A stretch of DNA of 23,373 nt from CAYXVJ01 sp964558445 (GTDB lineage: Bacteria > Bacillota > Clostridia > Saccharofermentanales > Fastidiosipilaceae). The translations under genes and the position numbers were made by a program. Location: contig CAZLEA010000028.1 of assembly GCA_964558445.1 (NCBI GenBank), forward strand, positions 1-23,373. Direction: 5' to 3'. This document shows positions 14,468 through 22,304 of the stretch, in pieces. A model generated the notes under the pieces. It saw nothing but the letters and a program-made list of their open reading frames with translations, was not told the DNA's origin and ran no database searches. Every line of letters starts with the position of its first letter. Position 1 is the stretch's first letter.

Positions 14468-15241
14468 ATGTTAGAGGTTTCACACGTAACCAAACGATAT
14501 AAGAAGCTTGTTGCAAACAATAATTTGAGTTTCCAAATACCGATGGGCAGCACGGCGCTGCTTGTCGGACCGAACGGTGCCGGTAAGAGCACCTTGTTCA
14601 AGAGCATCATGGGATTGCTTCGCTATGACGGGCGAATCGAGCTGAACGGACAGCCGACGAAGTCGGTTGCCGCGAAGCAGCAGCTTGGCTATGTGCCGGA
14701 GCTTCCTGCACTCTATCCGCTGCTTACGGTCTGGGAGCACATGGAATTCACAGCCAGACTCTACAAGGTAGAAGATTGGCAGGAGCGAGCCAAGATGCTC
14801 CTGGAACGCTTCGAGATGAGTGACAAGCTAGATAAGCTTGGTTCCGAACTCTCCAAGGGCATGCAGCAGAAGGTCTCTATTTGTACCGCACTGCTCCCGA
14901 AGCCTGCCCTCGTACTCTTCGATGAGCCGATGATCGGCCTCGACCCGCATGCGATCAAGGAGCTCAAGGCAGTGTTCCAAGAACTCAAGTCGGAGGGAAG
15001 CTCTCTGTTTATCTCAACCCATATTCTGGATAGCGTCGACGAGATCTGGGATTACGTCATGATTATGATGAACGGTGAACTTGTGAGCGTGGAGACGCGT
15101 GTGAATTTGGATGCCCAAGGCCTTACGCTAGAAGACCTATTCTTCACCGTGACGGAGCCTGCCGATCGAACAGGTATGGCGGATATGGCGACGGCTATGG
15201 CAGAAGGCGAACAATCGCCGAAGGAAGAGAAGGGAGTCTAA
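14468..15241 (+). CDS. ABC transporter ATP-binding protein
   Basis: A 257-residue nucleotide-binding subunit. Walker A is GPNGAGKST (residues 34-42), the region after LGYVPE replaces the Q-loop glutamine with Glu79 as is common in exporter-type subunits, the signature is LSKGMQQ (128-134), Walker B is LVLFDEP (148-154) with catalytic Glu153, and the switch histidine is in STHILD (His185). It powers the permease encoded 1 base downstream, on the cytoplasmic face. The C-terminal tail is rich in charged and Met residues and has no recognised domain. A GGGGATAG element precedes the ATG. The promoter carries paired repeats, so the operon is probably inducible. The substrate may be a drug, peptide or lipid-like molecule. 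Confidence 0.93.
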   Translation: MLEVSHVTKRYKKLVANNNLSFQIPMGSTALLVGPNGAGKSTLFKSIMGLLRYDGRIELNGQPTKSVAAKQQLGYVPELPALYPLLTVWEHMEFTARLYKVEDWQERAKMLLERFEMSDKLDKLGSELSKGMQQKVSICTALLPKPALVLFDEPMIGLDPHAIKELKAVFQELKSEGSSLFISTHILDSVDEIWDYVMIMMNGELVSVETRVNLDAQGLTLEDLFFTVTEPADRTGMADMATAMAEGEQSPKEEKGV

Positions 15242-15242
15242 G

Positions 15243-16871
15243 ATGACTGCGATACTCTATCTCCTGCGCCGTCAGATCGTCAATTGGTTCAAACAGCTTC
15301 GCTACAACAAGTCCAAGCTGTTTACCCTGATCTTCTGGCTTGGTTTCATGCTCCTCATCTTCGGCACGACCTTCTTCGGAAGTTCGCTTCCCGACAGCGA
15401 TGAGATGGACGGCTCTGCCGAGTTCATGGGCGGCTTCATGGTGGTTCTCTGGACAGCACTTATGGCCTTCATGGTGACCGTAACCATGTTCCAAGGAACG
15501 AAGAAGGGTAGTTCGACTTACAAATCAGCGGATATACACTTCATCTTCACGGGACCTGTGCCCAGCCAAACCGTCCTCGTATACGGCATGCTAAATTCCT
15601 TGTCGTCGGTCTTCATTAGTACCTTCTTCATGATCTATCAGCTGCCGAACATGCGCAATATGGGTTTGACCTGGTCGAACTTCATCATGCTCTTCATCAG
15701 CTGGTTTATCATCGTTGCTGTCTCACAACTCGCGACGATGGCACTCTATCTTCTGCTATTTGGCAGACCCAAGATGCAGGCGATCGTGAAGCTGGTCATT
15801 GTTGCTCTACCGATCTTATTGATCGTGCTCTATGCCTATATACTGCTTCGTTCGGGTACACCCTCGGTCGAACAGCTCTTGCCAAGTTTGGAGGGTATGC
15901 TACGCAGTCCGCTCCTGCTCTTGATCCCGTTCTTGGGTTGGGCGACATCGTTTATGATGACCGCCTTCATCGGTATGCATACTTGGGCGTATGTCGGCCT
16001 GGGCTTACTCTTGTTATCTGCCGTTCTTATGATCATCTATATCAGCCGTAGCGAGGCGGATTTCTACGAGGATGCCATGGGTCTGACACAAGAGCGAGAA
16101 GCGCTCTTGGCTAAGCAGAAGAGTGGCAATATTCGCAAAATCAAGAAGGTTCGCAAAACCGGCCTGAACCACGGTTGGGGCATGGACGCAATCTATTATC
16201 GCCAGATGCGAGAGTACCGGCGGACGAGTCCGCTACTGGTCACGCCTGCCGCCTTCTTCTACACGATGGCCGGTGGATTCGTAGCCTTCTTCATGTGGTC
16301 GATGGCAACAGATGGCGAGATGCTACCCGGTAGCCTTCAGACTTACGGACCGATGGTTCTGTTCACGGTCGCCTTGTTCATCATGTTCTGGCACGGCATG
16401 TTTAGCAGTCTCTTGGTCGAACTCGAGTCGCCGTTATTCTATATCGCACCGGGTGAGCCGATACCCAAGCTCTTACAAGCAAGCCGCACCGGTCTCACGA
16501 AGATCTTGGTAGACCTCGCGCCAGCTCTGCTGATCGTCTTGCTTGTGTTCCGCCTGAATCCGTTCGTTTGGCTTAGCCTGATCTTGGCACTACTCTCGGT
16601 TCATCTCCTGATCAGCGGAAGTCAGCTTGTTGTCTACCGCCTCATGGGTTCGGCCAAGGGGACGCTGGAAACCATGGTCTTGCTACTGATTCAGGGTGTG
16701 GCGATGGGCCCGACTCTCGTCTTGACCATCGTGACCTTCGTCCTCTTGTCGATGAATCTGTTTAGCTTCGTATGGCTGACCCTGTTCTTGATCGCGGTTA
16801 TCAACGTGGTTCTCTACTTCGCTTGCTTACCGGCCGGTGTGAATATCTTACGAAACGGCCTCGAGCGCTAG
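15243..16871 (+). CDS. ABC exporter permease (putative ABC exporter family)
   Basis: A 542-residue membrane protein with about eleven or twelve hydrophobic segments. YKSADIHFIFTGPVPSQTVL near residue 95 and the central soluble loop around residues 285-310 (ending KIKKVRKTGLNHGWG) match the putative ABC exporter family found beside ATPases of this type in Bacillota. It starts 1 base after the ATPase stop with GGGAG nearby, so the two are made together. No binding protein is present, in line with export. Substrate is unknown; relatives are linked to drug or bacteriocin resistance and to envelope functions, but nothing here decides. Its TAG stop overlaps the convergent DJ-1 gene stop in the palindrome CTAG. 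Confidence 0.88.
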   Translation: MTAILYLLRRQIVNWFKQLRYNKSKLFTLIFWLGFMLLIFGTTFFGSSLPDSDEMDGSAEFMGGFMVVLWTALMAFMVTVTMFQGTKKGSSTYKSADIHFIFTGPVPSQTVLVYGMLNSLSSVFISTFFMIYQLPNMRNMGLTWSNFIMLFISWFIIVAVSQLATMALYLLLFGRPKMQAIVKLVIVALPILLIVLYAYILLRSGTPSVEQLLPSLEGMLRSPLLLLIPFLGWATSFMMTAFIGMHTWAYVGLGLLLLSAVLMIIYISRSEADFYEDAMGLTQEREALLAKQKSGNIRKIKKVRKTGLNHGWGMDAIYYRQMREYRRTSPLLVTPAAFFYTMAGGFVAFFMWSMATDGEMLPGSLQTYGPMVLFTVALFIMFWHGMFSSLLVELESPLFYIAPGEPIPKLLQASRTGLTKILVDLAPALLIVLLVFRLNPFVWLSLILALLSVHLLISGSQLVVYRLMGSAKGTLETMVLLLIQGVAMGPTLVLTIVTFVLLSMNLFSFVWLTLFLIAVINVVLYFACLPAGVNILRNGLER

Positions 16872-17446
16872 TAGTCTCGGATTTGTTCTAGTAATTGCGG
16901 GATCAAGAGTGCTTCCCGAAGCTTCCGATATGTGTCCGTGCCGGCCAATCTGCGTACGATGGCGAGGGCGAATAGAAGTGCTGTCGCAGGCCCCCTCGAG
17001 GTGATCAGTTGCCCGTCCTCGACGACCAGGTCCTCTCGGTAGTCTTGGAAACCGAGTTGGTCTCGGAAACCGGGGAAGGAGGTTCCGGACTTGCCGGCCG
17101 TGAGCCCTGCCGCCTCCAAGACGATGGGCGATGCGCAGATTGAGGCTACGAGGCGGTCTCTTGTAGCTGCTTCTCGGATGAGCGAGAGGACGCGAGAATC
17201 GTCTCGAAGCGTTGTCGAGCCGGGCAGGCCGCCCGGTGTGATCACGGCGTCGTAGACTTCGATGTCCGCTACGGAATCCAGTAGGATGTCCGCCATAATC
17301 GTGATCCCGTGTGAACCGGTAACTTCTAGCCTTGCGGAGAGCGAGGCTGTATCCACGTGGATATCTGCTCTACGGAGGATGTCGATGACGGATATGGCTT
17401 CGATTTCTTCGAAGCCGTCGGCTAGGAATACGAGTGCTCTGTTCAT
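16868..17446 (-). CDS. DJ-1/PfpI family protein
   Basis: A 192-residue class I glutamine-amidotransferase-like fold. FLADGFEEIEA contains the conserved acidic residue (Glu16), VITPGGLPGSTTLRDD is the family loop, and VASICASP carries the nucleophile-elbow cysteine Cys104, followed by AGLTAGKSGTSFPGF and TSRGPATALLFALAIV. The length and TSRGPAT ending fit the DJ-1 branch (YajL/ThiJ-like), proposed to act in oxidative-stress protection, as a chaperone, or on methylglyoxal adducts; activities are disputed. GGGAGG upstream supports the start. It is divergent from the flavoprotein gene at 17594, and convergent and overlapping by four bases with the ABC permease, with no terminator between them. 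Confidence 0.92.
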   Translation of the reverse strand: MNRALVFLADGFEEIEAISVIDILRRADIHVDTASLSARLEVTGSHGITIMADILLDSVADIEVYDAVITPGGLPGSTTLRDDSRVLSLIREAATRDRLVASICASPIVLEAAGLTAGKSGTSFPGFRDQLGFQDYREDLVVEDGQLITSRGPATALLFALAIVRRLAGTDTYRKLREALLIPQLLEQIRDY

Positions 17447-17535
17447 GTGTTTGGCCTCCCTTATGATTTGTCTCTATCATACAACGGTTGGGCGTTGCAG
17501 TTCGTGTTGTTGCGGAGAATAGAGGCTCATTCCCG

Positions 17536-17541
17536 TATAAT
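17536..17541 (+). promoter_or_regulatory. Candidate -10 element for the flavoprotein gene
   Basis: A perfect TATAAT lies 52 bases before the start at 17594. The nearest TTG-containing hexamers (TTGCGG at 17510, TTGTTG at 17507) are 20-23 bases away, longer than ideal, so confidence is limited. Confidence 0.35.
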
Positions 17542-17593
17542 AGGGATAATTTGGATTTATATGAATTGTATGGTTTAGGAAACGAGGTTTGAA

Positions 17594-19111
17594 ATGAAAC
17601 AATTTGATGTCATCGTAGTCGGTACCGGTGCCGGTAACATCGTCAGTGATGCAGCGCTCGATGCCGGCTTGAACGTGGCCGTTGTAGAGCGCCATCTCTT
17701 CGGCGGCACATGTTTGAATCGGGGTTGTATCCCGACCAAGGTGATGGTGACGACGGCCAATCTCTATAGAGATGTGAAGAAGGCTTCGCATATCGGCCTT
17801 GATGTGGGCGACGTTGTGATGAATTGGCAGAGGGTGCGAGAGCGTGTCTTCGAGAAGACTTCGGAGAACTTGGAGATCGGGCCGGCTTACGAGGCCGAAG
17901 AGAATTGCACCGTGTATCGTGGTACGGCAAGCTTCGTCGACAAGAAGGTGCTGGAGATTCGCTACAACGACGGGCGACCGGCAGAACAGATCACGGCCGA
18001 GAAGATCATCCTCGCTACCGGAACCAAGACACGAATCGATCTTGTCCCCGGTTTGGCTGAGGCGGGTTTCATCACCTCGGAGTCCTTCTTCTCAGATGCC
18101 TTCCCAAACGAGCCCTACCAAGACATCGTGATCCTCGGCGGTGGTGCGATCGCAACGGAGTTCGCGCATGTGTTTGCGGCTGCTGGCGCGAGAGTTGAGA
18201 TCGTCCAGCGAAACGTTCGTTTGCTGCCGATGGAGGACGCCGAGCTCAGCAGTAGCTTGAAGGAGCATCTTGAGGCCGTAGGCATCACCGTGCATCTGAA
18301 CAGCTTACTCCAAGAGGTAGAAACTCTGGATGGGAAGAAGCGCCTTGTCATCGCCGATCGTACGACAGGTGAGCAGAAGGTGCTCGAGACTGAGCACATC
18401 TTCCTTGCGACGGGCGTCGAGCCGCACGGTCTGCTGAAGCCGGAAGTGGCAGGTGTTCGAGTCGACGAGGGCGGTTTGATTCTGACCAACGAGTTCTTGG
18501 AGACGACTGTCGACGGTATCTATGCGCTTGGCGATTGCAAAGTGGGGCCGCAGCTTCGTCACCGAGCGAACTATGAGGCCGAGATTCTCGCACATAACTT
18601 ATTCTTGCCAAGAGACGAGGACTGGGAACCGCGCTGGGCGAGGTATGATCGGATACCCTTTGTCACCTATACCTATCCCGAAGTCTCGCACGTCGGTTTG
18701 ACCGAGGAGCAAGCAAGAGACATGGGTTATAACATACAAGTCGGTCGCCACTACTACTCACAAACGGCGAAGGGCTATGCACTCGGTTTCGATCCGGATG
18801 CGTTGCTAGACGGTCTGGTGAAGATGATCGTGGACCGAGACGAGGGCAAGATATTGGGTATGCATATCATCGGACCGGAAGCTTCCGTCTTGATCCAGCC
18901 CTATGTCTTCTTGTTGTCTGCAGGAGAAGTGCCTCTGACCCCGATCGAACCCGAGATTGCATCCGATACGGTGAAGCAATACAGAGAGTCCGTCAAGGGG
19001 ACCGTACTGAAGCCCGATTCGGTTCGGCTGCAAGACGAAGCGATGGTTCCTCATCCTGCCCTCAGCGAAGTGGCGGCCTGGGTAACGGCTTATCTGGAGG
19101 ATGTCGATTAG
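17594..19111 (+). CDS. Pyridine nucleotide-disulfide oxidoreductase, mycothione reductase/lipoamide dehydrogenase-like
   Basis: A 505-residue class I flavoprotein disulfide reductase. The FAD dinucleotide motif is VVGTGAGN, where the third glycine is replaced by Asn as in mycothione reductases. GGTCLNRGCIPTK holds the redox pair Cys40/Cys45. ILGGGAIATEFA starts the NAD(P)H domain, IYALGDCKVG binds FAD again, and PHPALSE supplies the His487-Glu492 dyad of the dimer interface. It transfers electrons between NAD(P)H and a disulfide substrate in the cytoplasm. No 2-oxo-acid dehydrogenase, glycine-cleavage or mycothiol gene is nearby, so the substrate is open; a low-molecular-weight thiol disulfide is possible. 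The C-terminal domain has an insertion between about residues 437 and 480. A strong terminator follows. Confidence 0.87.
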   Translation: MKQFDVIVVGTGAGNIVSDAALDAGLNVAVVERHLFGGTCLNRGCIPTKVMVTTANLYRDVKKASHIGLDVGDVVMNWQRVRERVFEKTSENLEIGPAYEAEENCTVYRGTASFVDKKVLEIRYNDGRPAEQITAEKIILATGTKTRIDLVPGLAEAGFITSESFFSDAFPNEPYQDIVILGGGAIATEFAHVFAAAGARVEIVQRNVRLLPMEDAELSSSLKEHLEAVGITVHLNSLLQEVETLDGKKRLVIADRTTGEQKVLETEHIFLATGVEPHGLLKPEVAGVRVDEGGLILTNEFLETTVDGIYALGDCKVGPQLRHRANYEAEILAHNLFLPRDEDWEPRWARYDRIPFVTYTYPEVSHVGLTEEQARDMGYNIQVGRHYYSQTAKGYALGFDPDALLDGLVKMIVDRDEGKILGMHIIGPEASVLIQPYVFLLSAGEVPLTPIEPEIASDTVKQYRESVKGTVLKPDSVRLQDEAMVPHPALSEVAAWVTAYLEDVD

Positions 19112-19163
19112 CTTCATCCTACTCTGAATCGTACCGTGGAGAATTGAATAGAAATTACCATAG

Positions 19164-19194
19164 CGCCCTTGTCGACTACGATAAGGGCGTTTTT
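19164..19194 (+). terminator. Rho-independent terminator after the flavoprotein gene
   Basis: CGCCCTT (19164-19170) pairs perfectly with AAGGGCG (19183-19189) around a 12-base loop and is followed at once by TTTTT. It lies 53 bases after the stop codon. The rest of the 304-base gap to 19415 holds one more hairpin and no gene. Confidence 0.88.
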
Positions 19195-19257
19195 GGTGTT
19201 TTGTTACAATAGAATCGATATATGCTGATCATTTAAACTGATTTTCTCCGAAATTCG

Positions 19258-19277
19258 GGTGCGAATTAGTCAAAATC
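19258..19277 (+). repeat. Left copy of an imperfect direct repeat flanking the insertion sequence
   Basis: GGTGCGAATTAGTCAAA at 19258-19274 resembles GGTGCTAATTAAGTGTCAAA at 21305-21324 in the same orientation, with one substitution and three inserted bases. The two copies bracket the transposase gene. Confidence 0.4.
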
Positions 19278-19345
19278 ACAAGTTTTTCTCTTGAAGATGT
19301 TTTTATTAACTTTATAATCCTGTCTTATACACTTTTTTGAGAGCA

Positions 19346-19385
19346 AAAGCCTGTAATGCACGATCGCTACTGCATCACAGGCTTT
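19346..19385 (-). terminator. Strong hairpin downstream of the transposase gene
   Basis: AAAGCCTGT-A-ATGCA (19346-19360) pairs with TGCAT-C-ACAGGCTTT (19371-19385): 14 pairs with a single mismatch and a 10-base loop. Read on the - strand the stem ends in TTTT, 30 bases after the transposase stop, so it likely terminates that transcript. Its A-T ends would let it act on the other strand as well. Confidence 0.6.
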
Positions 19386-19415
19386 CCTTGTTTTCTTCAA
19401 TTTTCCATACTATTT

Positions 19416-21176
19416 TTACTTCTTGCTTTGTCTCAAGATTTTGTTGATATGCTTATGCGTATTTATCTCATAATCCGTGCGAAATCCGGCCAATTCATGC
19501 AGTGCATCTGTTAAATCTGTACGAGTATAAGAAGGGATGAACCCCTGGTTCTTAACTTTGTGGAGATTCATCTGTCGAAGTGTGTCCAAGATCTCGCAGG
19601 AGGTAAAATGGCCAGGCAGTGCTTGTACCAAAATGCGATAGATCAGGAGAGTGATATAACAGGTTAAGAAATGTGCCCGAATGCGGTCGTCACGTTGGAG
19701 ATAGACCGGTCGACTTTTGAAGTCGTGTTTCATCAAGCGGAACGTTTCCTCAATTTGCCAACGCCCTTTATTGATTTTTAGTAAATCACGTACTCCCCCA
19801 TCAAGATTGGTACATACGGCGTAGAAACCATCGTACTGCTCTTCTATAGCGATGCGTTCCTGGCTTAAGTGGCGGATTGCTTTGTCGGCCAGTTCGCCTT
19901 CCGGTGTGAGGTTATAACTGTGGATTAAACGCTTGTAATCTGTTTGTCGTTTCTGAGTAAATTTGCCTGGGTTTCGTTCAATAAGCTCTTGGGCTCGTTG
20001 AATCTGCTTGGCTCGGATATGGCGTTGGTAACGTTGTTGCTTCGGAGAGAACGTTACAATGAGTCGTTGCTCGAAATCCTTTTCGTTGATCCAACGCTCT
20101 TTGTAATACAATCGATCGTCTTGCTGGTTTCCTAAATTTGTTTCTTCTAATAAATCATCTTCCGTATCTATCTCCTTGAGATTATATTGCTTCTCGCTAC
20201 CTAGCAGACGCCAACCGGTTGGATCCAATGCCCATTCCTTTAAATGCTTCACCATTTTCTTCAGTGACTGTGTGGTTACAAAAGCACGATTATCTAAACT
20301 GTTGAACTTGCGATTGGCCATGGATGATAAACCGGCATCCGTACAAATGACAAACTTCGAAATATCAAAATCTTTCAGAATACGTTGTTCCAGTGGTTTC
20401 ATCGTCCCTTGTTCGTTGGTATTACCGGGTGTGATATCAAAGGCTAAGGGGATGCCGTTGCCATCCATTAACAAACCAAGTTGGACGATGGGATTCGGCC
20501 GGTTCTCCTTACCAAGGCCATACTTGCGAGAACCGTCCTCGATATCTTCTTCCTCTATCTCGAAATAGAAATTGGTCAGGTCATAGTAGAGAATGGATGT
20601 TTTGCGCTCACAAACAGCTGCACTCTTTTTATAGAGCCACTCTTGGATTCGTTCATTTTCTTGACCCAGAACACTCAGTGAACGATAGATCTGCTGCACC
20701 TGGAAATCAACGGGTTGTAAAAATGTTTTGGCGGTCTCAACCAGCGCTCGCTTCGATCCAGGTCGGAGCATACGTGCATACAAAAGATAGGAGAGGATTT
20801 GATTCAAATCGTAGGAGAATTGATATTCCTGTTTGATTTGATGACATAACTTATCTAAGCCCAAGCGATAGTAAATCTGCTGGATAAAGAGATAGCCAAC
20901 ATTATAAGAAACAACCTGCCCATGTGAGATTAGCGTGCGAGGTAGATGTTTGACGATGACCGGTTGATTATCTTGCTTGTCTTGAGCTCGTAAGCGTTCG
21001 ACATAAGCTCTGGCCCATTGTTCTGGATCCTGATCGGGATGCTGTTTCGCAAGCTCCTCCGTATTACCAATGCGTTCGGCAATCCCGGTGGACTTACGAC
21101 CGTTCACATAGATGTCTTCCGTTACATAGTAGGTTGTGGTCTTTTTAGATGTTTGGATTTTTAACCGATAAGCCAT
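19416..21176 (-). CDS. IS1634-family DDE transposase, apparently intact
   Basis: A 586-residue transposase of the IS4 superfamily, IS1634 type. The N-terminal third (VTEDIYVNGRKSTG, LSYLLYARMLRPGSKRAL) is typical. The catalytic triad is seen as SILYYDLTNFYFE (first Asp), KFVICTDAGLSS (second Asp) and GRWQIEETFRLMK (Glu in a Y-R-E-K-like W-x-I-E-x-x-F-R block). Length is full and no stop or frameshift interrupts it, so the element could be active. GGAGGG about 8 bases before the ATG is a good ribosome binding site. Its transcript probably ends at the 19346-19385 hairpin, and an inward-facing terminator at 21259-21278 shields the gene from outside transcription. Confidence 0.93.
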   Translation of the reverse strand: MAYRLKIQTSKKTTTYYVTEDIYVNGRKSTGIAERIGNTEELAKQHPDQDPEQWARAYVERLRAQDKQDNQPVIVKHLPRTLISHGQVVSYNVGYLFIQQIYYRLGLDKLCHQIKQEYQFSYDLNQILSYLLYARMLRPGSKRALVETAKTFLQPVDFQVQQIYRSLSVLGQENERIQEWLYKKSAAVCERKTSILYYDLTNFYFEIEEEDIEDGSRKYGLGKENRPNPIVQLGLLMDGNGIPLAFDITPGNTNEQGTMKPLEQRILKDFDISKFVICTDAGLSSMANRKFNSLDNRAFVTTQSLKKMVKHLKEWALDPTGWRLLGSEKQYNLKEIDTEDDLLEETNLGNQQDDRLYYKERWINEKDFEQRLIVTFSPKQQRYQRHIRAKQIQRAQELIERNPGKFTQKRQTDYKRLIHSYNLTPEGELADKAIRHLSQERIAIEEQYDGFYAVCTNLDGGVRDLLKINKGRWQIEETFRLMKHDFKSRPVYLQRDDRIRAHFLTCYITLLIYRILVQALPGHFTSCEILDTLRQMNLHKVKNQGFIPSYTRTDLTDALHELAGFRTDYEINTHKHINKILRQSKK

Positions 21177-21205
21177 AGAACAATCCCTCCTCGTCGTATA
21201 GTCTT

Positions 21206-21211
21206 ATTATA
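21206..21211 (-). promoter_or_regulatory. Candidate -10 element for the transposase gene
   Basis: On the - strand this reads TATAAT, 30 bases before the transposase ATG. The upstream spacer falls in a 10-bp tandem repeat rather than a good -35 hexamer, fitting a weak insertion-sequence promoter. Confidence 0.4.
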
Positions 21212-21215
21212 TCAG

Positions 21216-21235
21216 AGTATGGAATAGTATGGAAT
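21216..21235. repeat. Perfect 10-bp tandem duplication inside the insertion sequence end
   Basis: AGTATGGAAT occurs twice without a gap (21216-21225 and 21226-21235). Part of it is the right-hand member of the 12-bp inverted repeat, so it may be a transposase binding site lying over the transposase promoter. Confidence 0.6.
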
Positions 21236-21258
21236 ATATTTATATTACAATTTGACGT

Positions 21259-21278
21259 CAAAAAAGGCCCTAAGGCCT
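21259..21278 (-). terminator. Terminator-like hairpin facing into the transposase gene
   Basis: On the - strand AGGCC-TTAG-GGCCT is followed by a run of six T. It would stop transcripts entering from the right before they reach the transposase, a common protective device of insertion sequences. The stem is short (5 bp) but GC-rich. Confidence 0.5.
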
Positions 21279-21304
21279 ACTACGACGAGATTATAGAAAT
21301 AAAT

Positions 21305-21327
21305 GGTGCTAATTAAGTGTCAAACTC
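21305..21327 (+). repeat. Right copy of the imperfect direct repeat flanking the insertion sequence
   Basis: GGTGCTAATTAAGTGTCAAA matches the left copy at 19258 with small changes. It may be the insertion sequence end, or a target feature present on both sides. Confidence 0.4.
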
Positions 21328-21436
21328 CCGTTCTGCAAACCAACGTTATTTCTGTGATTCGTTCACTGATGTGATCGTGATTATTTATGCAACATGATGT
21401 AATAGTATTCGTTTATAGTCTGTGTTATATTGAATA

Positions 21437-21445
21437 TGTGATAAT
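21437..21445 (+). promoter_or_regulatory. Candidate extended -10 promoter of the protease-lipoprotein unit
   Basis: TGTGATAAT has the TG-n-(T/G)ATAAT form of an extended -10. It lies about 40 bases before the strong ribosome binding site at 21481. No good -35 is seen, which extended -10 promoters tolerate. Confidence 0.35.
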
Positions 21446-21480
21446 AGTTCGTTAGTGTGATAGAGACTTGAAACAAAGTG

Positions 21481-21502
21481 AAAGGAGGAATTAATGTTTT
21501 AG
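21481..21502 (+). other. Strong ribosome binding site followed by a two-codon frame (ATG-TTT-TAG)
   Basis: AAAGGAGG at 21481-21488 has ideal spacing to ATG 21494, but that frame reads Met-Phe-stop. The ATG is in phase with the protease frame 72-105 bases downstream, with TAG, TGA and TAA between. It may be a minimal leader or a disrupted original start. Confidence 0.5.
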
Positions 21503-21598
21503 TTGTCTGGATCAGTAGTATTAAGAGTTGGATTTTGAATTTAATATCAAAATCAAAAATATCACATGACTATTAATGTTTTGAAACGAGACTCAAAG

Positions 21599-22282
21599 AT
21601 GCGGAAAGATTTAAAACTAAAGATTTATTATGTTTCTATAATATTAACATGTTTTGCTATAATAGGTAGTTTTTCATTTGGTAAAAGCGTAGAAGCACAT
21701 GAAATGTTTCACAATGGTACCAGCGCTGTTTCTATAAAGTGGGGAAATTTAGTAAGTGGCAAGCCACAACTTAAAATTAATGGAGATTATCTAAGTTATA
21801 ATTTTTCGGTTTACTACCCAGATGCGAGAAACTCGTGGAATGGAGTAGCAGGAAAAGTAATTGTTTCTCAAACCTCCTTCTCTTCGTCAAATGTTGATCT
21901 CGCTACTCCCACTGTTCAGAGTTGGACTGATATAACAGGCGGCTTTTGGGGTGAAGTTCTTGGAATATGCTTAAATAAAACATCTGACGGTAAAGTTCTG
22001 AGAACGTATAGTGATGCAGTTGCCTCCTCAAAGGTTATTACATATTCCTCTATTTACCTTACACCTTATAATACGGCATATCCTAATAATGCTGCTGGAC
22101 AAACAGGAAGAAAGAATACTATGGCACATGAAATTGGTCACGCCTTAGGTTTGGGACATAGTGATTTAAGCTACTATAATCCAATATCTAGCAGCACAAC
22201 ATCTATCTTACGTCAGAGCATATCATATTCCTATTTTGCACCACAACCGCATGAAGTATCGGATATAAATGCTAAGTATTAA
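21599..22282 (+). CDS. Secreted metzincin-like (matrixin-type) zinc protease
   Basis: A 227-residue exported protein. The N terminus has a lysine-rich start, the hydrophobic core YYVSIILTCFAIIGSFSF and a likely cleavage after VEA. Near the C terminus MAHEIGHALGLGH gives the full metzincin zinc motif (His177, His181 and His187, base Glu178), and PQPHEVSDINAKY resembles the family ending. The Met-turn position reads SILRQ, so leucine replaces the usual methionine. The role is probably extracellular proteolysis with unknown target. Codons are AT-rich compared with the left half of the window. ATG 21599 gives a normal signal peptide; ATG 21566 in the same frame is possible, and neither has a good ribosome binding site. 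The lipoprotein gene follows after 22 bases. Confidence 0.82.
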   Translation: MRKDLKLKIYYVSIILTCFAIIGSFSFGKSVEAHEMFHNGTSAVSIKWGNLVSGKPQLKINGDYLSYNFSVYYPDARNSWNGVAGKVIVSQTSFSSSNVDLATPTVQSWTDITGGFWGEVLGICLNKTSDGKVLRTYSDAVASSKVITYSSIYLTPYNTAYPNNAAGQTGRKNTMAHEIGHALGLGHSDLSYYNPISSSTTSILRQSISYSYFAPQPHEVSDINAKY

Positions 22283-22304
22283 AAATGATCAGGAGGTTAG
22301 AATA

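Larger units (their letters stand above)
19403..21234 (-). mobile_element. IS1634-type insertion sequence (boundaries tentative)
   Basis: The interval is framed by a perfect 12-bp inverted repeat: TTCCATACTATT at 19403-19414 and AATAGTATGGAA at 21223-21234, immediately outside the transposase coding sequence. These may be terminal or subterminal repeats; the real ends could extend to about 19258 and 21327, where a similar but directly oriented repeat lies. No clear short target duplication was found. The size of roughly 1.8-2.1 kb and the intact transposase suit the family, some members of which are known to create long, variable duplications. Confidence 0.6.

Noticed and set aside
14311..14610. 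A 100-codon N-terminal extension of the PlsC-type gene
   Set aside because: It would run through the divergent ABC promoter and coding start, has no homology, and the GTG at 14310 has a proper ribosome binding site.
16868..16871. Overlapping stop codons of the ABC permease and DJ-1 genes (CTAG)
   Set aside because: Convergent four-base overlaps of this kind are common and arise from the palindrome; no special function is implied.
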